A stretch of 64,000 bases of DNA, taken from Pseudomonas sp. GM50. Lineage in GTDB: Bacteria; Pseudomonadota; Gammaproteobacteria; Pseudomonadales; Pseudomonadaceae. The position numbers and the translations under genes are program-made. Shown in pieces: positions 25,605-35,039 of this stretch (within the stretch, counting starts at the first letter, position 1; each line of letters opens with the position of its first letter). The notes under the pieces are model-generated. The model was not told the DNA's origin. It ran no database searches and worked only from the letters and a program-made list of their open reading frames with translations. The stretch is from positions 124,001 through 188,000 of the forward strand of contig NZ_AKJK01000042.1 in the NCBI RefSeq assembly GCF_000282375.1, read 5' to 3'.

Positions 25605-26753
25605 TTACGCCAGCAAGGCCGGAAGCTCTTTGTTCAGGGCGAGTTTTTCCATCACCGCCGCGCCTGTCAGGGCATAGCCCAGCAATTGGCCGGCGCTGTC
25701 GCGGCATAGCACCTTGATGTCCGCGCCCTGCCCTTCGACCGTCCAGACGCCTTCCGCGCCCCGTGGCGGCGGCGAAACCACCAATGGGCAGACCGGTGTT
25801 TTCACGGTGATCGGCATCGGGCCATAACTCACCGCGGTAGGGTTTCCGGCGAGGGTCTGGGCCAGCGCTCTCGCACAACTCATGAGGGGCATGACGTACA
25901 ACAGATTCAGCCCATCGACCTCGGCGCAGTCGCCCAAGGCATAGATGTTGGCGTGAGACGTTTTCAGGTGACGGTCGACCACCACGCCGCGATTGACCTG
26001 CACCCCGGCAGCGGCCGCCAGGTCGATGCGCGGACGCAAACCGATGGCCGAGACCACCACATCGCACGGGATGACCTGGCCGTCGGACAGGTGCGCTTCC
26101 AGGCCGTCTGCCACTCGCTGCAAGCGATTGAGCACCGGCCCGAGGTGGAAGCGCGCGCCCAGGCTTTCCAGGCCGGCCTGGACTGCTGCGGCCGCTGCCG
26201 GGTGCAGCAAGGTCGGCATGACCTGTTCGCACGGTGCAACCAGTTGCACCTCGTAACCACCGAGAATCAGGTCGTTGGCGAATTCGCAGCCGATCAAACC
26301 GGCACCCAGCAGCAACACCCGACGTTTGCCGGCCGCGGCCGCGCGAAAGCGTGCGTAGTCTTCAAGATCATTGATCGGGAAAACGGCGTCAGCGGCATCG
26401 CCTTCGATCGGCACCCGCACGGTTTCCGCGCCCCACGCCAGGATCAGGTCACGGTAGATCACCGCTTCTTCGCCGATCCACAGGCGTTTATGGCCCGGAT
26501 CGATACCGCTGATGCGCGTGTGGGTACGCACTTCGGCTTTCAATTGCTCGGCCATGGCACCCGGTTCGGCCATGCTCAGGCCGTCGGCGTCTTTATTCTT
26601 GCCGAAGCCGGTGGATAGCATCGGCTTGGAGTAGGAGCGTCCGTCATCTGCGGTAATCAGCAGCAGCGGGGTTTCGCCATCGAGTTTGCGAAACTCCCGG
26701 GCCAGGTTGTAGCCAGCCAGCCCAGTGCCGACGATCACGACAGGTGCGTTCAT
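25605..26753 (-). CDS. Rubredoxin-NAD(+) reductase
   Basis: An FAD-dependent oxidoreductase of 382 aa that passes electrons from NAD(P)H to rubredoxin. It begins [21 protein letters not shown], the FAD-binding Rossmann motif GxGxxG. A second dinucleotide motif [15 protein letters not shown] lies near residue 148, and [13 protein letters not shown] near residue 272 is the FAD-contacting strand. The rubredoxin gene is 18 bp upstream in the same direction, so the two form an operon. Called rubB or alkT in other pseudomonads. Confidence 0.92.
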   Translation of the reverse strand: MNAPVVIVGTGLAGYNLAREFRKLDGETPLLLITADDGRSYSKPMLSTGFGKNKDADGLSMAEPGAMAEQLKAEVRTHTRISGIDPGHKRLWIGEEAVIYRDLILAWGAETVRVPIEGDAADAVFPINDLEDYARFRAAAAGKRRVLLLGAGLIGCEFANDLILGGYEVQLVAPCEQVMPTLLHPAAAAAVQAGLESLGARFHLGPVLNRLQRVADGLEAHLSDGQVIPCDVVVSAIGLRPRIDLAAAAGVQVNRGVVVDRHLKTSHANIYALGDCAEVDGLNLLYVMPLMSCARALAQTLAGNPTAVSYGPMPITVKTPVCPLVVSPPPRGAEGVWTVEGQGADIKVLCRDSAGQLLGYALTGAAVMEKLALNKELPALLA

Positions 26754-26771
26754 TCCCTTACTCCCAGGTTC

Positions 26772-26939
26772 TCAGTTGATTTCGATCATTTCGAAATCCA
26801 TCTTGCCCACGCCGCAGTCCGGGCACAGCCAGTCTTCCGGCACGTCCTGCCACGGCGTGCCCGCTGCAATACCGTCGTCCGGCCAGCCCTCGGCTTCGTT
26901 ATAGATCAGGCCGCAGACCACACATTGCCACTTTTTCAT
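26772..26939 (-). CDS. Rubredoxin
   Basis: A 55-aa iron protein found by reading the minus strand. The two metal-binding pairs C-V-V-C-G (Cys6, Cys9) and C-P-D-C-G (Cys39, Cys42) and the WPDDGI and [11 protein letters not shown] segments between them are diagnostic. It transfers single electrons, here probably from the adjacent reductase. The gene is upstream of the reductase in the same operon. Confidence 0.95.
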   Translation of the reverse strand: MKKWQCVVCGLIYNEAEGWPDDGIAAGTPWQDVPEDWLCPDCGVGKMDFEMIEIN

Positions 26940-27139
26940 TCAGGTACTTCCTCAGGATTCAGGCTTTTGCCGGCGCGAACGGTCGATCGGTGAAGCGTTG
27001 CCGTCCGGCTCAGGGCGTTTTGTACTGATCGGACCCGACAGATGCAAGCCTGTTCGGCGCAACGGCAGGCGGGGCCAATCAAATTCGCCGCCTGACATGG
27101 TAAGCTCGCCGCCTCATTTGCTGCCAATAATGACTCACT
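26940..27139. promoter_or_regulatory. Divergent promoter region, rubredoxin and ubiC
   Basis: A 200-bp gap between two divergent genes that must hold both promoters. No specific operator could be identified by eye. Confidence 0.4.
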
Positions 27140-27703
27140 GTGCCGCACTCAAAATCCCCCTCCGCGATACCGGTCTGGCTCCCTCGAAGCCAACTGACGC
27201 CCCTTCCCGACACGTCTACGCTCGATTGGCTGTTCGATGAAGGGTCGCTGACCCGGCGCCTGATCCGCTTGTCGAATGACGGTTTCAGCGTCACGCCGCT
27301 GTTCGAAGGCTGGCAATCGCTGCGCGCCGACGAATGTGCAGCGCTGGAGCTGGCCGAAGGCAGTGAAGGCTGGGTGCGCGAGGTGTATTTGCGCGGTCAC
27401 GGTGAAGCCTGGGTGTTTGCCCGCAGCGTGGCGGCGCGTAGCGCGCTGCAGGGCGACGGGTTGCATATGGATGAGTTGGGCAGCCGATCTCTGGGCGAAT
27501 TGCTGTTTTGCGATCAGGCGTTTCAGCGCCGGGCCATCGAGGTTTGTCACTATCCTCAAGGATGGTTGCCGCTGGATGCCCAGGCGCCGGCACTGTGGGG
27601 CCGGCGTTCGCGCTTCGACCGTGGTGCCTTGAGCGTGCTGGTGGCCGAGATCTTCCTGCCGACCTTGTGGAACGCCGCCCGCGCCCATCCGGAGAATTGC
27701 TGA
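27140..27703 (+). CDS. ubiC: Chorismate pyruvate-lyase UbiC
   Basis: UbiC cleaves chorismate to 4-hydroxybenzoate and pyruvate, the first committed step of ubiquinone synthesis. The 187-aa protein has W-L-F-D-E-G-S-L-T near residue 30, [18 protein letters not shown] near residue 79 (the ligand-contacting strand) and the [16 protein letters not shown] ending. The start is a GTG; an ATG at 27130 is out of frame. The stop overlaps the ubiA start (TGATG), which indicates coupling. Confidence 0.94.
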   Translation: MPHSKSPSAIPVWLPRSQLTPLPDTSTLDWLFDEGSLTRRLIRLSNDGFSVTPLFEGWQSLRADECAALELAEGSEGWVREVYLRGHGEAWVFARSVAARSALQGDGLHMDELGSRSLGELLFCDQAFQRRAIEVCHYPQGWLPLDAQAPALWGRRSRFDRGALSVLVAEIFLPTLWNAARAHPENC

Positions 27704-28593
27704 TGTACCAGAGCCTGCTCAAGTCCCTGAACCGCTTGAATCCTCGGGCCTGGGATTTTATTCAGCTGACCCGCATGGACAAGCCGATCGGCATTTATTT
27801 GCTGCTATGGCCAACGTTGTGGGCGCTCTGGATTGCCGGTGAAGGTTCGCCTTCATTGGCCAATATCGTGATTTTCGTGCTCGGCGTGGTACTGACCCGC
27901 GCCGGCGGTTGTGTGATCAACGATTGGGCGGACCGTAAGGTCGACGGCCACGTGAAACGCACCGAACAGCGGCCACTGGTAAGCGGCAAGATCAGCTCCA
28001 AAGAAGCCCTGGTGTTCTTCGCGGTCCTGATGGGCGTGAGTTTTCTGCTGGTGCTGTGTACTAACGCGAAGACCGTGTGGCTGTCGCTGGGCGGCTTGGC
28101 TCTGGCATTCAGTTATCCATTTATGAAGCGCTACACCTACTACCCGCAAGTGGTGCTGGGCGCGGCGTTTTCCTGGGGCATGCCGATGGCGTTCACCGCC
28201 GAAACCGGTGAACTGCCGGCAGCGGCCTGGTTGTTGTGGATCGCCAACCTGTTGTGGACCGTGGGCTACGACACCTATTACGCCATGACCGACCGCGACG
28301 ACGACCTGAAGATCGGGGTGAAATCCACGGCGATTCTGTTTGGCGACGCCGACAGGGCGATCATTCTGACCCTGCAAGGATTGGCGCTGGGTTGCCTGCT
28401 ACTGGCGGGTTCGAAATTCCATCTCGGTGGCTGGTTCCACCTCGGGTTACTGGCGGCGGCGGGCTGTTTTGCGTGGGAGTTCTGGTACACCCGCAGCAAG
28501 GACCGGATGCGCTGCTTCCAGGCGTTTTTGCATAACCACTGGGCGGGGTTGGCGATTTTCGTGGGGATTGTGCTGGATTACGCGCTGCGCTGA
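27703..28593 (+). CDS. ubiA: 4-hydroxybenzoate octaprenyltransferase UbiA
   Basis: A membrane prenyltransferase that attaches the polyprenyl tail to 4-hydroxybenzoate. The 296-aa protein has about eight hydrophobic segments, the first Asp-rich motif in the [17 protein letters not shown] region near residue 66 and a second in [13 protein letters not shown] near residue 190. Both are the diphosphate and Mg2+ sites. The start at 27703 overlaps the ubiC stop by 1 bp; longer upstream starts run through ubiC and are rejected. Confidence 0.96.
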   Translation: MYQSLLKSLNRLNPRAWDFIQLTRMDKPIGIYLLLWPTLWALWIAGEGSPSLANIVIFVLGVVLTRAGGCVINDWADRKVDGHVKRTEQRPLVSGKISSKEALVFFAVLMGVSFLLVLCTNAKTVWLSLGGLALAFSYPFMKRYTYYPQVVLGAAFSWGMPMAFTAETGELPAAAWLLWIANLLWTVGYDTYYAMTDRDDDLKIGVKSTAILFGDADRAIILTLQGLALGCLLLAGSKFHLGGWFHLGLLAAAGCFAWEFWYTRSKDRMRCFQAFLHNHWAGLAIFVGIVLDYALR

Positions 28594-28650
28594 AGGCAAT
28601 GAGGGCAGATCCGCTCCCCGTGACCAAGTCCGAGGAGCGGATTACACGGG

Positions 28651-29028
28651 TCAGTGCTTCGGCATGTGCCACATATCTTTGAAACCTTCGCCCTTCATAT
28701 CGCCAGGCTTCATGTCCATTTTGTAGGTGTACATCGGCTTGCCGTCATAAGCCCATTGCATCGTGCCGTCATCACGCTTGATGATCGTCCATTCACCCTC
28801 GGCCTTGGCACCCGCTGGAGCCATCATCGGTGGCCACATCTTGGCGCACTCGGCGTTACACATCGACTTACCGCCAGTGTCCTTGTCGAACGTGTAAACG
28901 GTCATGCCTTTGTGGTCGACCATCATGCCGTCTTTCATCATGGCCGGTTCTGCCGCGAAGGCCAGGGACGGCAGCGTTAGCGCAGCCGTGACCAGCAGGG
29001 CCTTCCAGGATTGAGCAATGTGATTCAT
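28651..29028 (-). CDS. Small secreted protein of the COG4315 / PF03640 type
   Basis: A 125-aa exported protein with a clear Sec signal peptide (ALTLPSLAFA, cleavage near residue 25). The mature part carries G-M-T-V-Y-T-F-D-K-D and Q-W-A-Y-D-G-K-P-M-Y-T-Y, the two repeats of the Yx(FWY)xxD family, and is rich in Met and Lys. Function in the family is unknown. It is divergent from phoB, with 150 bp between them. Confidence 0.85.
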   Translation of the reverse strand: MNHIAQSWKALLVTAALTLPSLAFAAEPAMMKDGMMVDHKGMTVYTFDKDTGGKSMCNAECAKMWPPMMAPAGAKAEGEWTIIKRDDGTMQWAYDGKPMYTYKMDMKPGDMKGEGFKDMWHMPKH

Positions 29029-29109
29029 GGAAACCTTCCTCTTGTGGTTGTCAGGATTCGGACTTAGAGCTTAGTTCAGGATCACGCCAATCGCAGGACG
29101 GCTAAAATA

Positions 29110-29129
29110 CTGTCACACGACTGCAATAA
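29110..29129 (+). promoter_or_regulatory. Pho box ahead of phoB
   Basis: CTGTCAC at 29110-29116, four bases, then CTGCAAT at 29121-29127: two 7-bp half sites spaced 11 bp centre to centre, close to the CTGTCAT-N4-CTGTCAT consensus. It lies about 50 bp before the phoB start, so PhoB probably autoactivates. Confidence 0.7.
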
Positions 29130-29180
29130 TTCCGTTATCTAATGCGGCGCAAGACAGTTAAATGACAAGAGGATTAACGC

Positions 29181-29870
29181 ATGGTTGGCAGGAGCATTCT
29201 GATCGTCGACGACGAAGCGCCCATTCGCGAAATGATCGCCGTTGCGTTGGAAATGGCCGGCTATGACTGCCTGGAGGCAGAGAACTCGCAGCAGGCCCAT
29301 GCCATTATCGTCGACCGCAAACCGGACCTGATCCTGCTCGACTGGATGCTGCCCGGCACCTCCGGCATCGAACTGGCCCGCCGTCTCAAGCGCGATGAGC
29401 TGACCGGGGATATCCCGATTATCATGCTCACCGCCAAGGGCGAAGAGGACAACAAGATCCAGGGCCTGGAAGTCGGCGCTGATGACTACATCACCAAACC
29501 ATTTTCCCCGCGAGAGCTGGTGGCGCGCCTGAAAGCCGTGCTGCGCCGCGCCGGTCCGACCGATGGCGAATCGCCAATCGAAGTCGGCGGCCTGCTGCTG
29601 GACCCGATCAGCCACCGCGTGACCATCGACGGCAAACCCGCCGAGATGGGCCCGACCGAGTACCGTTTGCTGCAATTTTTCATGACGCACCAGGAACGTG
29701 CCTACACCCGCGGCCAGTTGCTGGATCAGGTCTGGGGCGGCAATGTCTATGTCGAAGAGCGCACCGTCGATGTGCACATCCGTCGCCTGCGCAAAGCCCT
29801 CGGCGATGCCTACGAAAATCTGGTACAAACCGTGCGCGGCACTGGCTACCGGTTTTCCACCAAGGCCTGA
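29181..29870 (+). CDS. phoB: Phosphate response regulator PhoB
   Basis: PhoB activates the Pho regulon when phosphorylated under phosphate limitation. The 229-aa protein has an N-terminal receiver domain (acidic D-D-E near residue 10, phosphoacceptor Asp54 in L-L-D-W-M-L-P-G, and the conserved Lys in D-Y-I-T-K-P-F) and an OmpR-type winged-helix domain with [12 protein letters not shown]. The start follows AAGAGGATT (29166 on). phoR begins 39 bp downstream. Confidence 0.97.
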   Translation: MVGRSILIVDDEAPIREMIAVALEMAGYDCLEAENSQQAHAIIVDRKPDLILLDWMLPGTSGIELARRLKRDELTGDIPIIMLTAKGEEDNKIQGLEVGADDYITKPFSPRELVARLKAVLRRAGPTDGESPIEVGGLLLDPISHRVTIDGKPAEMGPTEYRLLQFFMTHQERAYTRGQLLDQVWGGNVYVEERTVDVHIRRLRKALGDAYENLVQTVRGTGYRFSTKA

Positions 29871-29909
29871 GCCGACCGCCAGACTCGCTGACAAGGACGC
29901 ATATTTTCC

Positions 29910-31232
29910 GTGAACCAAAACTGGCATGGCACCCTGATTCGCCACATGCTGTTGCTGGTCACCGCCTGCCTGGTGATCGGCCTGATTTCCGGCTACTACG
30001 GCTGGAGCCTCGCCGTGGGCCTGGGCCTTTACCTGGCGTGGACCCTCAAGCAGTTGCTGCGTTTGCACGAATGGCTACGCCTGCACAAACCCGATGAAGC
30101 ACCGCCCGATGGCTATGGCCTGTGGGGCGAAGTGTTCGACAGCATTTACCACCTGCAACGCCGCGACCAACGAGTGCGCGGGCGCTTGCAAGCGGTGATC
30201 GACCGGGTCCAGGAATCCACCGCTGCGCTGAAAGACGCGGTAATCATGCTCGACAGCGACGGCAACCTGGAATGGTGGAACCGCGCCGCCGAAACCTTGC
30301 TTGGCCTCAAGACCCCCCAGGACAGCGGTCAGCCCGTGACCAATCTGGTGCGCCATCCGCGCTTCAAGGAATACTTCGAGCAGGACAGCTACGCCGAGCC
30401 TCTGGAAATCCCTTCGCCGATCAATGATCGTCTGCGCATTCAGCTGTACATCACTCGCTACGGCAACAACGAACACTTGATGCTGGTACGCGACGTGACG
30501 CGTATCCATCAGCTGGAGCAGATGCGCAAAGACTTCATCGCCAACGTGTCCCATGAGCTGCGCACACCGCTGACGGTGATCTGCGGCTACCTGGAAACCC
30601 TGCTCGACAACGTCGAGGAAGTGAACCCGCGCTGGACCCGCGCCCTGCAGCAGATGCAGCAGCAAGGCGGACGCATGCAGACCTTGCTTAACGATTTGCT
30701 GCTGCTGGCCAAACTGGAAGCCACCGATTACCCGTCGGATAATCAACCGGTGTCCATCGACAGCCTGCTGCAATCGATCAAGGGCGACGCTCAGCAACTG
30801 TCCGGTCAACGTAATCAGCACATCACCCTGGAAGCCGATCCGACGATTCTGCTCAAGGGTAGCGAAGCGGAATTGCGTAGCGCGTTCTCCAATCTGGTGT
30901 TCAACGCAGTGAAGTACACACCGGCCGAGGGCAATATCCGCATCCGCTGGTGGGGTGACGATCAAGGCGCACACCTGAGTGTGCAGGATTCGGGGATTGG
31001 CATTGATAGCAAACACTTGCCGCGCCTGACCGAACGCTTCTACCGCGTCGACTCCAGCCGCAACTCCAACACCGGCGGCACCGGACTTGGGCTGGCCATC
31101 GTCAAACATGTGTTGCTGCGCCACCGGGCACGTATGGAAATCAGCAGTGTGCCGGGCCATGGCAGCACGTTTACCTGCCATTTTGCGCCGGCCCAGGTCA
31201 CCAAATCCCGGGTCATCAGCACCACCGACTGA
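29910..31232 (+). CDS. phoR: Phosphate sensor histidine kinase PhoR
   Basis: PhoR phosphorylates PhoB when phosphate is scarce and dephosphorylates it otherwise, under control of the Pst transporter and PhoU. The 440-aa protein has N-terminal hydrophobic helices (about residues 10-50), a PAS domain (about 95-200), the H-box FIANVSHELRTPL with His215, and HATPase_c with the N-box NLVFNAVKYTPAEG near 330 and G-box GTGLGLAIVKH near 390. GTG start. A terminator follows at 31291. Confidence 0.96.
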   Translation: MNQNWHGTLIRHMLLLVTACLVIGLISGYYGWSLAVGLGLYLAWTLKQLLRLHEWLRLHKPDEAPPDGYGLWGEVFDSIYHLQRRDQRVRGRLQAVIDRVQESTAALKDAVIMLDSDGNLEWWNRAAETLLGLKTPQDSGQPVTNLVRHPRFKEYFEQDSYAEPLEIPSPINDRLRIQLYITRYGNNEHLMLVRDVTRIHQLEQMRKDFIANVSHELRTPLTVICGYLETLLDNVEEVNPRWTRALQQMQQQGGRMQTLLNDLLLLAKLEATDYPSDNQPVSIDSLLQSIKGDAQQLSGQRNQHITLEADPTILLKGSEAELRSAFSNLVFNAVKYTPAEGNIRIRWWGDDQGAHLSVQDSGIGIDSKHLPRLTERFYRVDSSRNSNTGGTGLGLAIVKHVLLRHRARMEISSVPGHGSTFTCHFAPAQVTKSRVISTTD

Positions 31233-31290
31233 TACCGGCCGGCACGCGCCACTAGGCAATTGCACGGTCAGCCGCTACATTGGCTGACTT

Positions 31291-31320
31291 GTGCCTGCCC
31301 TTCAGGCGCACTTTTTTCTT
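31291..31320 (+). terminator. Rho-independent terminator after phoR
   Basis: GTGCCTG and CAGGCGCAC pair with one bulged base and are followed by TTTTTTCTTT. It closes phoBR ahead of the CorC-like gene. Confidence 0.75.
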
Positions 31321-31355
31321 TCCTTTCGAATACACGGAACCCGCAAAACTCCATC

Positions 31356-32696
31356 ATGGACCCTTCCCCTGGCTTGACCCTCGCGACACTCTTCGCCGAT
31401 TTCGGCATGATTCTTTTTGCTCTGATCCTGGTTTTGCTCAACGGCTTTTTCGTTGCGGCGGAATTTGCCATGGTCAAATTGCGCTCGACCCGGGTCGAAG
31501 CCATCGCTGATAAAAACGGCTGGCGCGGACACATCCTGCGCACCGTGCACAGTCAGCTCGATGCTTACCTGTCGGCGTGCCAATTGGGTATCACCCTCGC
31601 CTCCCTCGGCCTCGGCTGGGTTGGTGAGCCGGCGTTCGCGCACATTCTCGAGCCGGTGCTGAGCGCCGTTGGCGTTGAGTCCGCCGAAGTGGTCAAAGGC
31701 GTGTCGTTCTTCACGGCGTTCTTCATCATTTCGTACTTGCACATCGTGGTCGGTGAACTGGCCCCGAAATCCTGGGCCATCCGCAAACCCGAGCTGTTGT
31801 CGCTCTGGACGGCCGTGCCGCTGTACCTGTTCTACTGGGCCATGTACCCGGCCATTTACCTGCTCAACGCCAGCGCCAACACGATTCTGCGGATCGCCGG
31901 CCAGGGTGAACCCGGCCCGCATCACGAGCACCATTACAGCCGTGAAGAACTGAAACTGATCCTGCACTCCAGCCGTGGCCAGGACCCGAGCGATCAAGGC
32001 ATGCGCGTTTTGGCCTCGGCGGTGGAAATGGGCGAGCTGGAAGTGGTCGACTGGGCCAACTCCCGGGAAGACCTGGTGACGCTGGAGTTCAACGCGCCGC
32101 TCAAGGAAATTCTGGCGATGTTCCGTCGCCACAAGTTCAGCCGCTACCCGGTGTATGACAGCGAGCGTCAGGAGTTCGTCGGTCTGCTGCACATCAAGGA
32201 TTTGCTGCTTGAATTGGCCGCACTGGATCACATTCCCGAGTCGTTCAACCTCGCCGAGCTGACCCGGCCGCTGGAGCGCGTGTCTCGCCACATGCCGCTG
32301 TCGCAGTTGCTGGAACAGTTCCGCAAGGGTGGTTCGCATTTCGCTGTGGTCGAGGAAGCCGACGGGAACATCATCGGCTACCTGACCATGGAAGACGTGC
32401 TGGAAGTGCTGGTGGGCGACATTCAGGACGAACACCGCAAGGCCGAACGCGGGATCCTCGCGTATCAGCCGGGCAAACTGCTGGTGCGGGGCGATACGCC
32501 GCTGTTCAAGGTCGAACGCCTGTTGGGCATCGATCTGGACCACATCGAAGCGGAAACCCTCGCCGGGCTGGTCTACGAAACCCTGAAACGGGTGCCGGAA
32601 GAGGAAGAAGTGCTGGAAGTCGAAGGTTTGCGGATCATCATCAAGAAGATGAAAGGGCCGAAGATCATTTTGGCCAAGGTGTTGATGCTGGACTAA
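31356..32696 (+). CDS. HlyC/CorC (CNNM-type) membrane protein
   Basis: A 446-aa protein of the hemolysin C/CorC family. Four hydrophobic segments in a DUF21/CNNM region (about residues 15-200, with LNGFFVAAEFAMVKLR near residue 27) are followed by two CBS domains (about 205-330) and the CorC_HlyC transporter-associated domain (about 345-446). Members are associated with Mg2+/Co2+ efflux or membrane ion handling, but precise substrate is unknown. The start at 31356 (MDPSPGL) was chosen because the longer frame runs into the terminator. Confidence 0.9.
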   Translation: MDPSPGLTLATLFADFGMILFALILVLLNGFFVAAEFAMVKLRSTRVEAIADKNGWRGHILRTVHSQLDAYLSACQLGITLASLGLGWVGEPAFAHILEPVLSAVGVESAEVVKGVSFFTAFFIISYLHIVVGELAPKSWAIRKPELLSLWTAVPLYLFYWAMYPAIYLLNASANTILRIAGQGEPGPHHEHHYSREELKLILHSSRGQDPSDQGMRVLASAVEMGELEVVDWANSREDLVTLEFNAPLKEILAMFRRHKFSRYPVYDSERQEFVGLLHIKDLLLELAALDHIPESFNLAELTRPLERVSRHMPLSQLLEQFRKGGSHFAVVEEADGNIIGYLTMEDVLEVLVGDIQDEHRKAERGILAYQPGKLLVRGDTPLFKVERLLGIDLDHIEAETLAGLVYETLKRVPEEEEVLEVEGLRIIIKKMKGPKIILAKVLMLD

Positions 32697-32726
32697 GCGA
32701 TCCCTGACCGGATCCGTGTTGATCCC

Positions 32727-32795
32727 TTCGCGAGCAAGCCCGCTCTCACCCTCAGTCTAATTCCTGCGCAAGACACAAGCGGGCTTGCTCGCGAA
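32727..32795. repeat. REP inverted pair (REPIN) downstream of the CorC-like gene
   Basis: Arms TTCGCGAGCAAGCCCGCT and its inverted copy GCGGGCTTGCTCGCGAA lie around a 25-bp spacer. This is the GCGGGCTTGCTCGC subfamily. Confidence 0.85.
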
Positions 32796-32816
32796 TGCGT
32801 CAGACCAGACAACCCA

Positions 32817-33719
32817 TCACTGCTTGCCCAACGCAAAGTTGGGCAACGCGCCTACCGGTTGGTTGAACTGGTACGGAATCGATACCAGCCCCAACCCGGT
32901 ATTGCGCTGCACCACGAAGTGCAGGTGCGGGCCGCTGCTGTTGCCGGTGTTGCCCGACAGCGCCAGCGCACTGCCCACCGTCACTCGCTGACCTTCCCGT
33001 ACGCTGACCGAACCTTTCTTGAGGTGCAGGTACACGCCCATGGTCCCGTCATCGTGCAATACCCGCACGAAATTGCCCGACGGATCGTTGCCGCGCCCGG
33101 TCTGGCCATTCTCGGTTTTCACCACCATCCCGCCACGCGCCGCGATGATCGGCGTGCCTTCGGGCATGGCGATGTCCATCGCATAACGGTTCTTCGGCCC
33201 GTAGTGGCTGTATTGGCCATTGGCGCCCTGACTCAGCCGAAACGGCCCGCCACGCCAAGGCAGCGGGTATCGATAGGCCATGGCAGCCCCTGAGGGGTCA
33301 CCCAGTGAATATTCGAACCTTGGGGTGTAGACCAACGGCTTTCCGGCCTTTGTCGCCTTGAGCAACGCCAGACGAAGGTTGCTGCGCGCCGGCATGACCC
33401 GACGGATCGGTCGGCTCGGCGCGCCGCTGACGTTACTCAGCCCGGCAAAACTCAGCTCGATCTCGACCGGCGCATACAGATCGTTGCGCACGAACACACT
33501 GTCCATGCCCCTCTGCTTCTTGATATCGAGGTACACCTGCCGCTCAAGACGCTCGACCATCCGGTCGCGAAAAACGAACACCTTCGCGCCTTTGGTGGGG
33601 CGATCGCTGTAAGAGACCACGCCACTGGCGTCGGTGGAGCGGTAAATCGTCATGGCCACAGCCGAGGTGGAGGCCATGAACAGACCACAGAAAAACAGCA
33701 GGCGCGCGAGCATGGGCAA
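32817..33719 (-). CDS. Secreted M23 (LytM) peptidase
   Basis: A 300-aa exported protein with an N-terminal signal peptide ending near AVA (residue 22), a DUF4124-like segment (TIYRSTDASGVVSYSDRPT), and a C-terminal M23 domain (about residues 165-285). The zinc ligands appear intact: H-Y-G-P-K-N-R-Y-A-M-D and the G-P-H-L-H-F motif. Such enzymes are peptidoglycan DD-endopeptidases or regulators of amidases. In Pseudomonas this gene sits between the CorC-like and response-regulator genes, as here. Confidence 0.93.
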   Translation of the reverse strand: MPMLARLLFFCGLFMASTSAVAMTIYRSTDASGVVSYSDRPTKGAKVFVFRDRMVERLERQVYLDIKKQRGMDSVFVRNDLYAPVEIELSFAGLSNVSGAPSRPIRRVMPARSNLRLALLKATKAGKPLVYTPRFEYSLGDPSGAAMAYRYPLPWRGGPFRLSQGANGQYSHYGPKNRYAMDIAMPEGTPIIAARGGMVVKTENGQTGRGNDPSGNFVRVLHDDGTMGVYLHLKKGSVSVREGQRVTVGSALALSGNTGNSSGPHLHFVVQRNTGLGLVSIPYQFNQPVGALPNFALGKQ

Positions 33720-33831
33720 GATTCTGTCGAGTAAGGCCTGGAAAGGAGCCTAGCAGCTGAAATGGACCAGCGTAGTCGACAGATGTTTCAAAATGGGCGG
33801 TTCAGGGGATGTGCGGTGAATTCGATGGCCC

Positions 33832-33898
33832 CTTCGCGGGCAAGCCTCGCTCCTACAGGTAAACGGTGAACCTGTAGGAGCGAGGCTTGCCCGCGAAG
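33832..33898. repeat. REP inverted pair (REPIN)
   Basis: Near-perfect inverted repeat CTTCGCGGGCAAGCCTCGCT / AGCGAGGCTTGCCCGCGAAG with the inner bases TCCTACAGGT / ACCTGTAGGA also paired, leaving only a 9-base loop. It would fold as one long hairpin, and is the tightest of the set. Confidence 0.9.
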
Positions 33899-33920
33899 AC
33901 GGACTGTCAGGCGGCGAAGA

Positions 33921-34871
33921 TTACGCGCCCGGTACGAAATGCTTCTGTGCGGTGCCACGGGCGATCAGGCGGGAGATGTAGTCGAGCTTCTGCGCATCCT
34001 GGTCGACAAAGCGGAAGGTCAGTTGCAGCCACTCGCTGTCGGGCTTCGGCTCGTGGGCGACGATGGCGTGCAGATAGCCGTTGAGACGGGCGATTTCGGC
34101 GTTGTCGCCCTGCTCCAGGTCGAGTACGGCGCTGTCGAGGACTTGCGGCAGGGTGTCGGTGCGCTTCACCACCAGCAACGCTTCCTTGATGCTCAAGGCC
34201 TTGATCACGCATTGCTGAGTGCCGCTCGGCAGACGCAGTTGGCCTTGGCCTCGACCGCCAGCTGGTGCGGCGGAAGCAGCAGGTGCCTTGACCGGCGGGC
34301 TGTTGAGCAGGCCGCGAGACGGTGCGGCGGCCGGGGCTGGCGCGGCGGCGGCAGGTTTGGCGAACGGGTTGACCGGTGCAGCCGAGGGCGTGGCCACAGC
34401 GGCCTTGCCACCCGTCAACGCGCTCAAGGAGTCATTGCCGAATGCCGAGTTCATTTTGGTCGGCGCGCTGTTCATCAAAGTGTCTAGCTTGCCGACCTTG
34501 TTCAGTGCCTGCTTGACCTTGGTCAGCAACTGTTCATTGGTGAACGGTTTGCTGACGTAGCCGGAAACCCCGGCCTGAATCGCCTGGACGACGTTCTCTT
34601 TGTCGCCACGGCTGGTGACCATCACGAACGGCATGGTCTTGAGGTTGTCCTGCTCGCGGCACCAGGTCAGCAGTTCCAGACCGGACATTTCCGGCATTTC
34701 CCAGTCGCACAGAACCAGGTCGAACGCTTCTTTGGCCAGCATGGCCTGGGCCTTTTTACCATTGACTGCATCTTCGGTCCGGATCCCCGGGAAGTAGTTG
34801 CGCAGGCACTTCTTCACCAGGTCACGAATGAACGACGCATCGTCCACGACCAACACACTAATCTTGCTCAT
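33921..34871 (-). CDS. Response regulator with C-terminal PilZ-like domain
   Basis: A 316-aa protein with an N-terminal receiver domain (V-V-D-D near residue 9, phosphoacceptor Asp56 in L-C-D-W-E-M-P, Lys in Y-V-S-K-P-F) and a Pro/Ala-rich linker (about 150-225). The C-terminal part ends with V-D-Q-D-A-Q-K-L-D-Y-I-S-R-L-I-A-R-G and resembles PilZ-type domains; the exact family is uncertain. The start at 34871 (MSKISVLVVDD) follows AGGGGTG on the minus strand. It lies between the M23 gene and phoU in the usual Pseudomonas order. Signal input is not known. Confidence 0.88.
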   Translation of the reverse strand: MSKISVLVVDDASFIRDLVKKCLRNYFPGIRTEDAVNGKKAQAMLAKEAFDLVLCDWEMPEMSGLELLTWCREQDNLKTMPFVMVTSRGDKENVVQAIQAGVSGYVSKPFTNEQLLTKVKQALNKVGKLDTLMNSAPTKMNSAFGNDSLSALTGGKAAVATPSAAPVNPFAKPAAAAPAPAAAPSRGLLNSPPVKAPAASAAPAGGRGQGQLRLPSGTQQCVIKALSIKEALLVVKRTDTLPQVLDSAVLDLEQGDNAEIARLNGYLHAIVAHEPKPDSEWLQLTFRFVDQDAQKLDYISRLIARGTAQKHFVPGA

Positions 34872-34995
34872 CCAACACCCCTTTAAAAATCCCGGCAAGC
34901 ATAACGCTGGCTGATGGCACTTTGCCAAAACTCTTCAGTCACGCCGGGACTTTTCGTTCGCGGGTGCTGCTTTTCAATTCGAAAGCCACGCAAAC

Positions 34996-35026
34996 AAAAA
35001 CGCCCAGCCAAAGGGCCGGGCGCTTT
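34996..35026 (-). terminator. Rho-independent terminator after phoU
   Basis: On the minus strand GCGCCCGGCCC and GGCTGGGCG pair and are followed by TTTTTG. It closes the leftward pst-phoU operon ahead of the response-regulator gene. Confidence 0.8.
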
Positions 35027-35039
35027 CCTAGGGGCAATC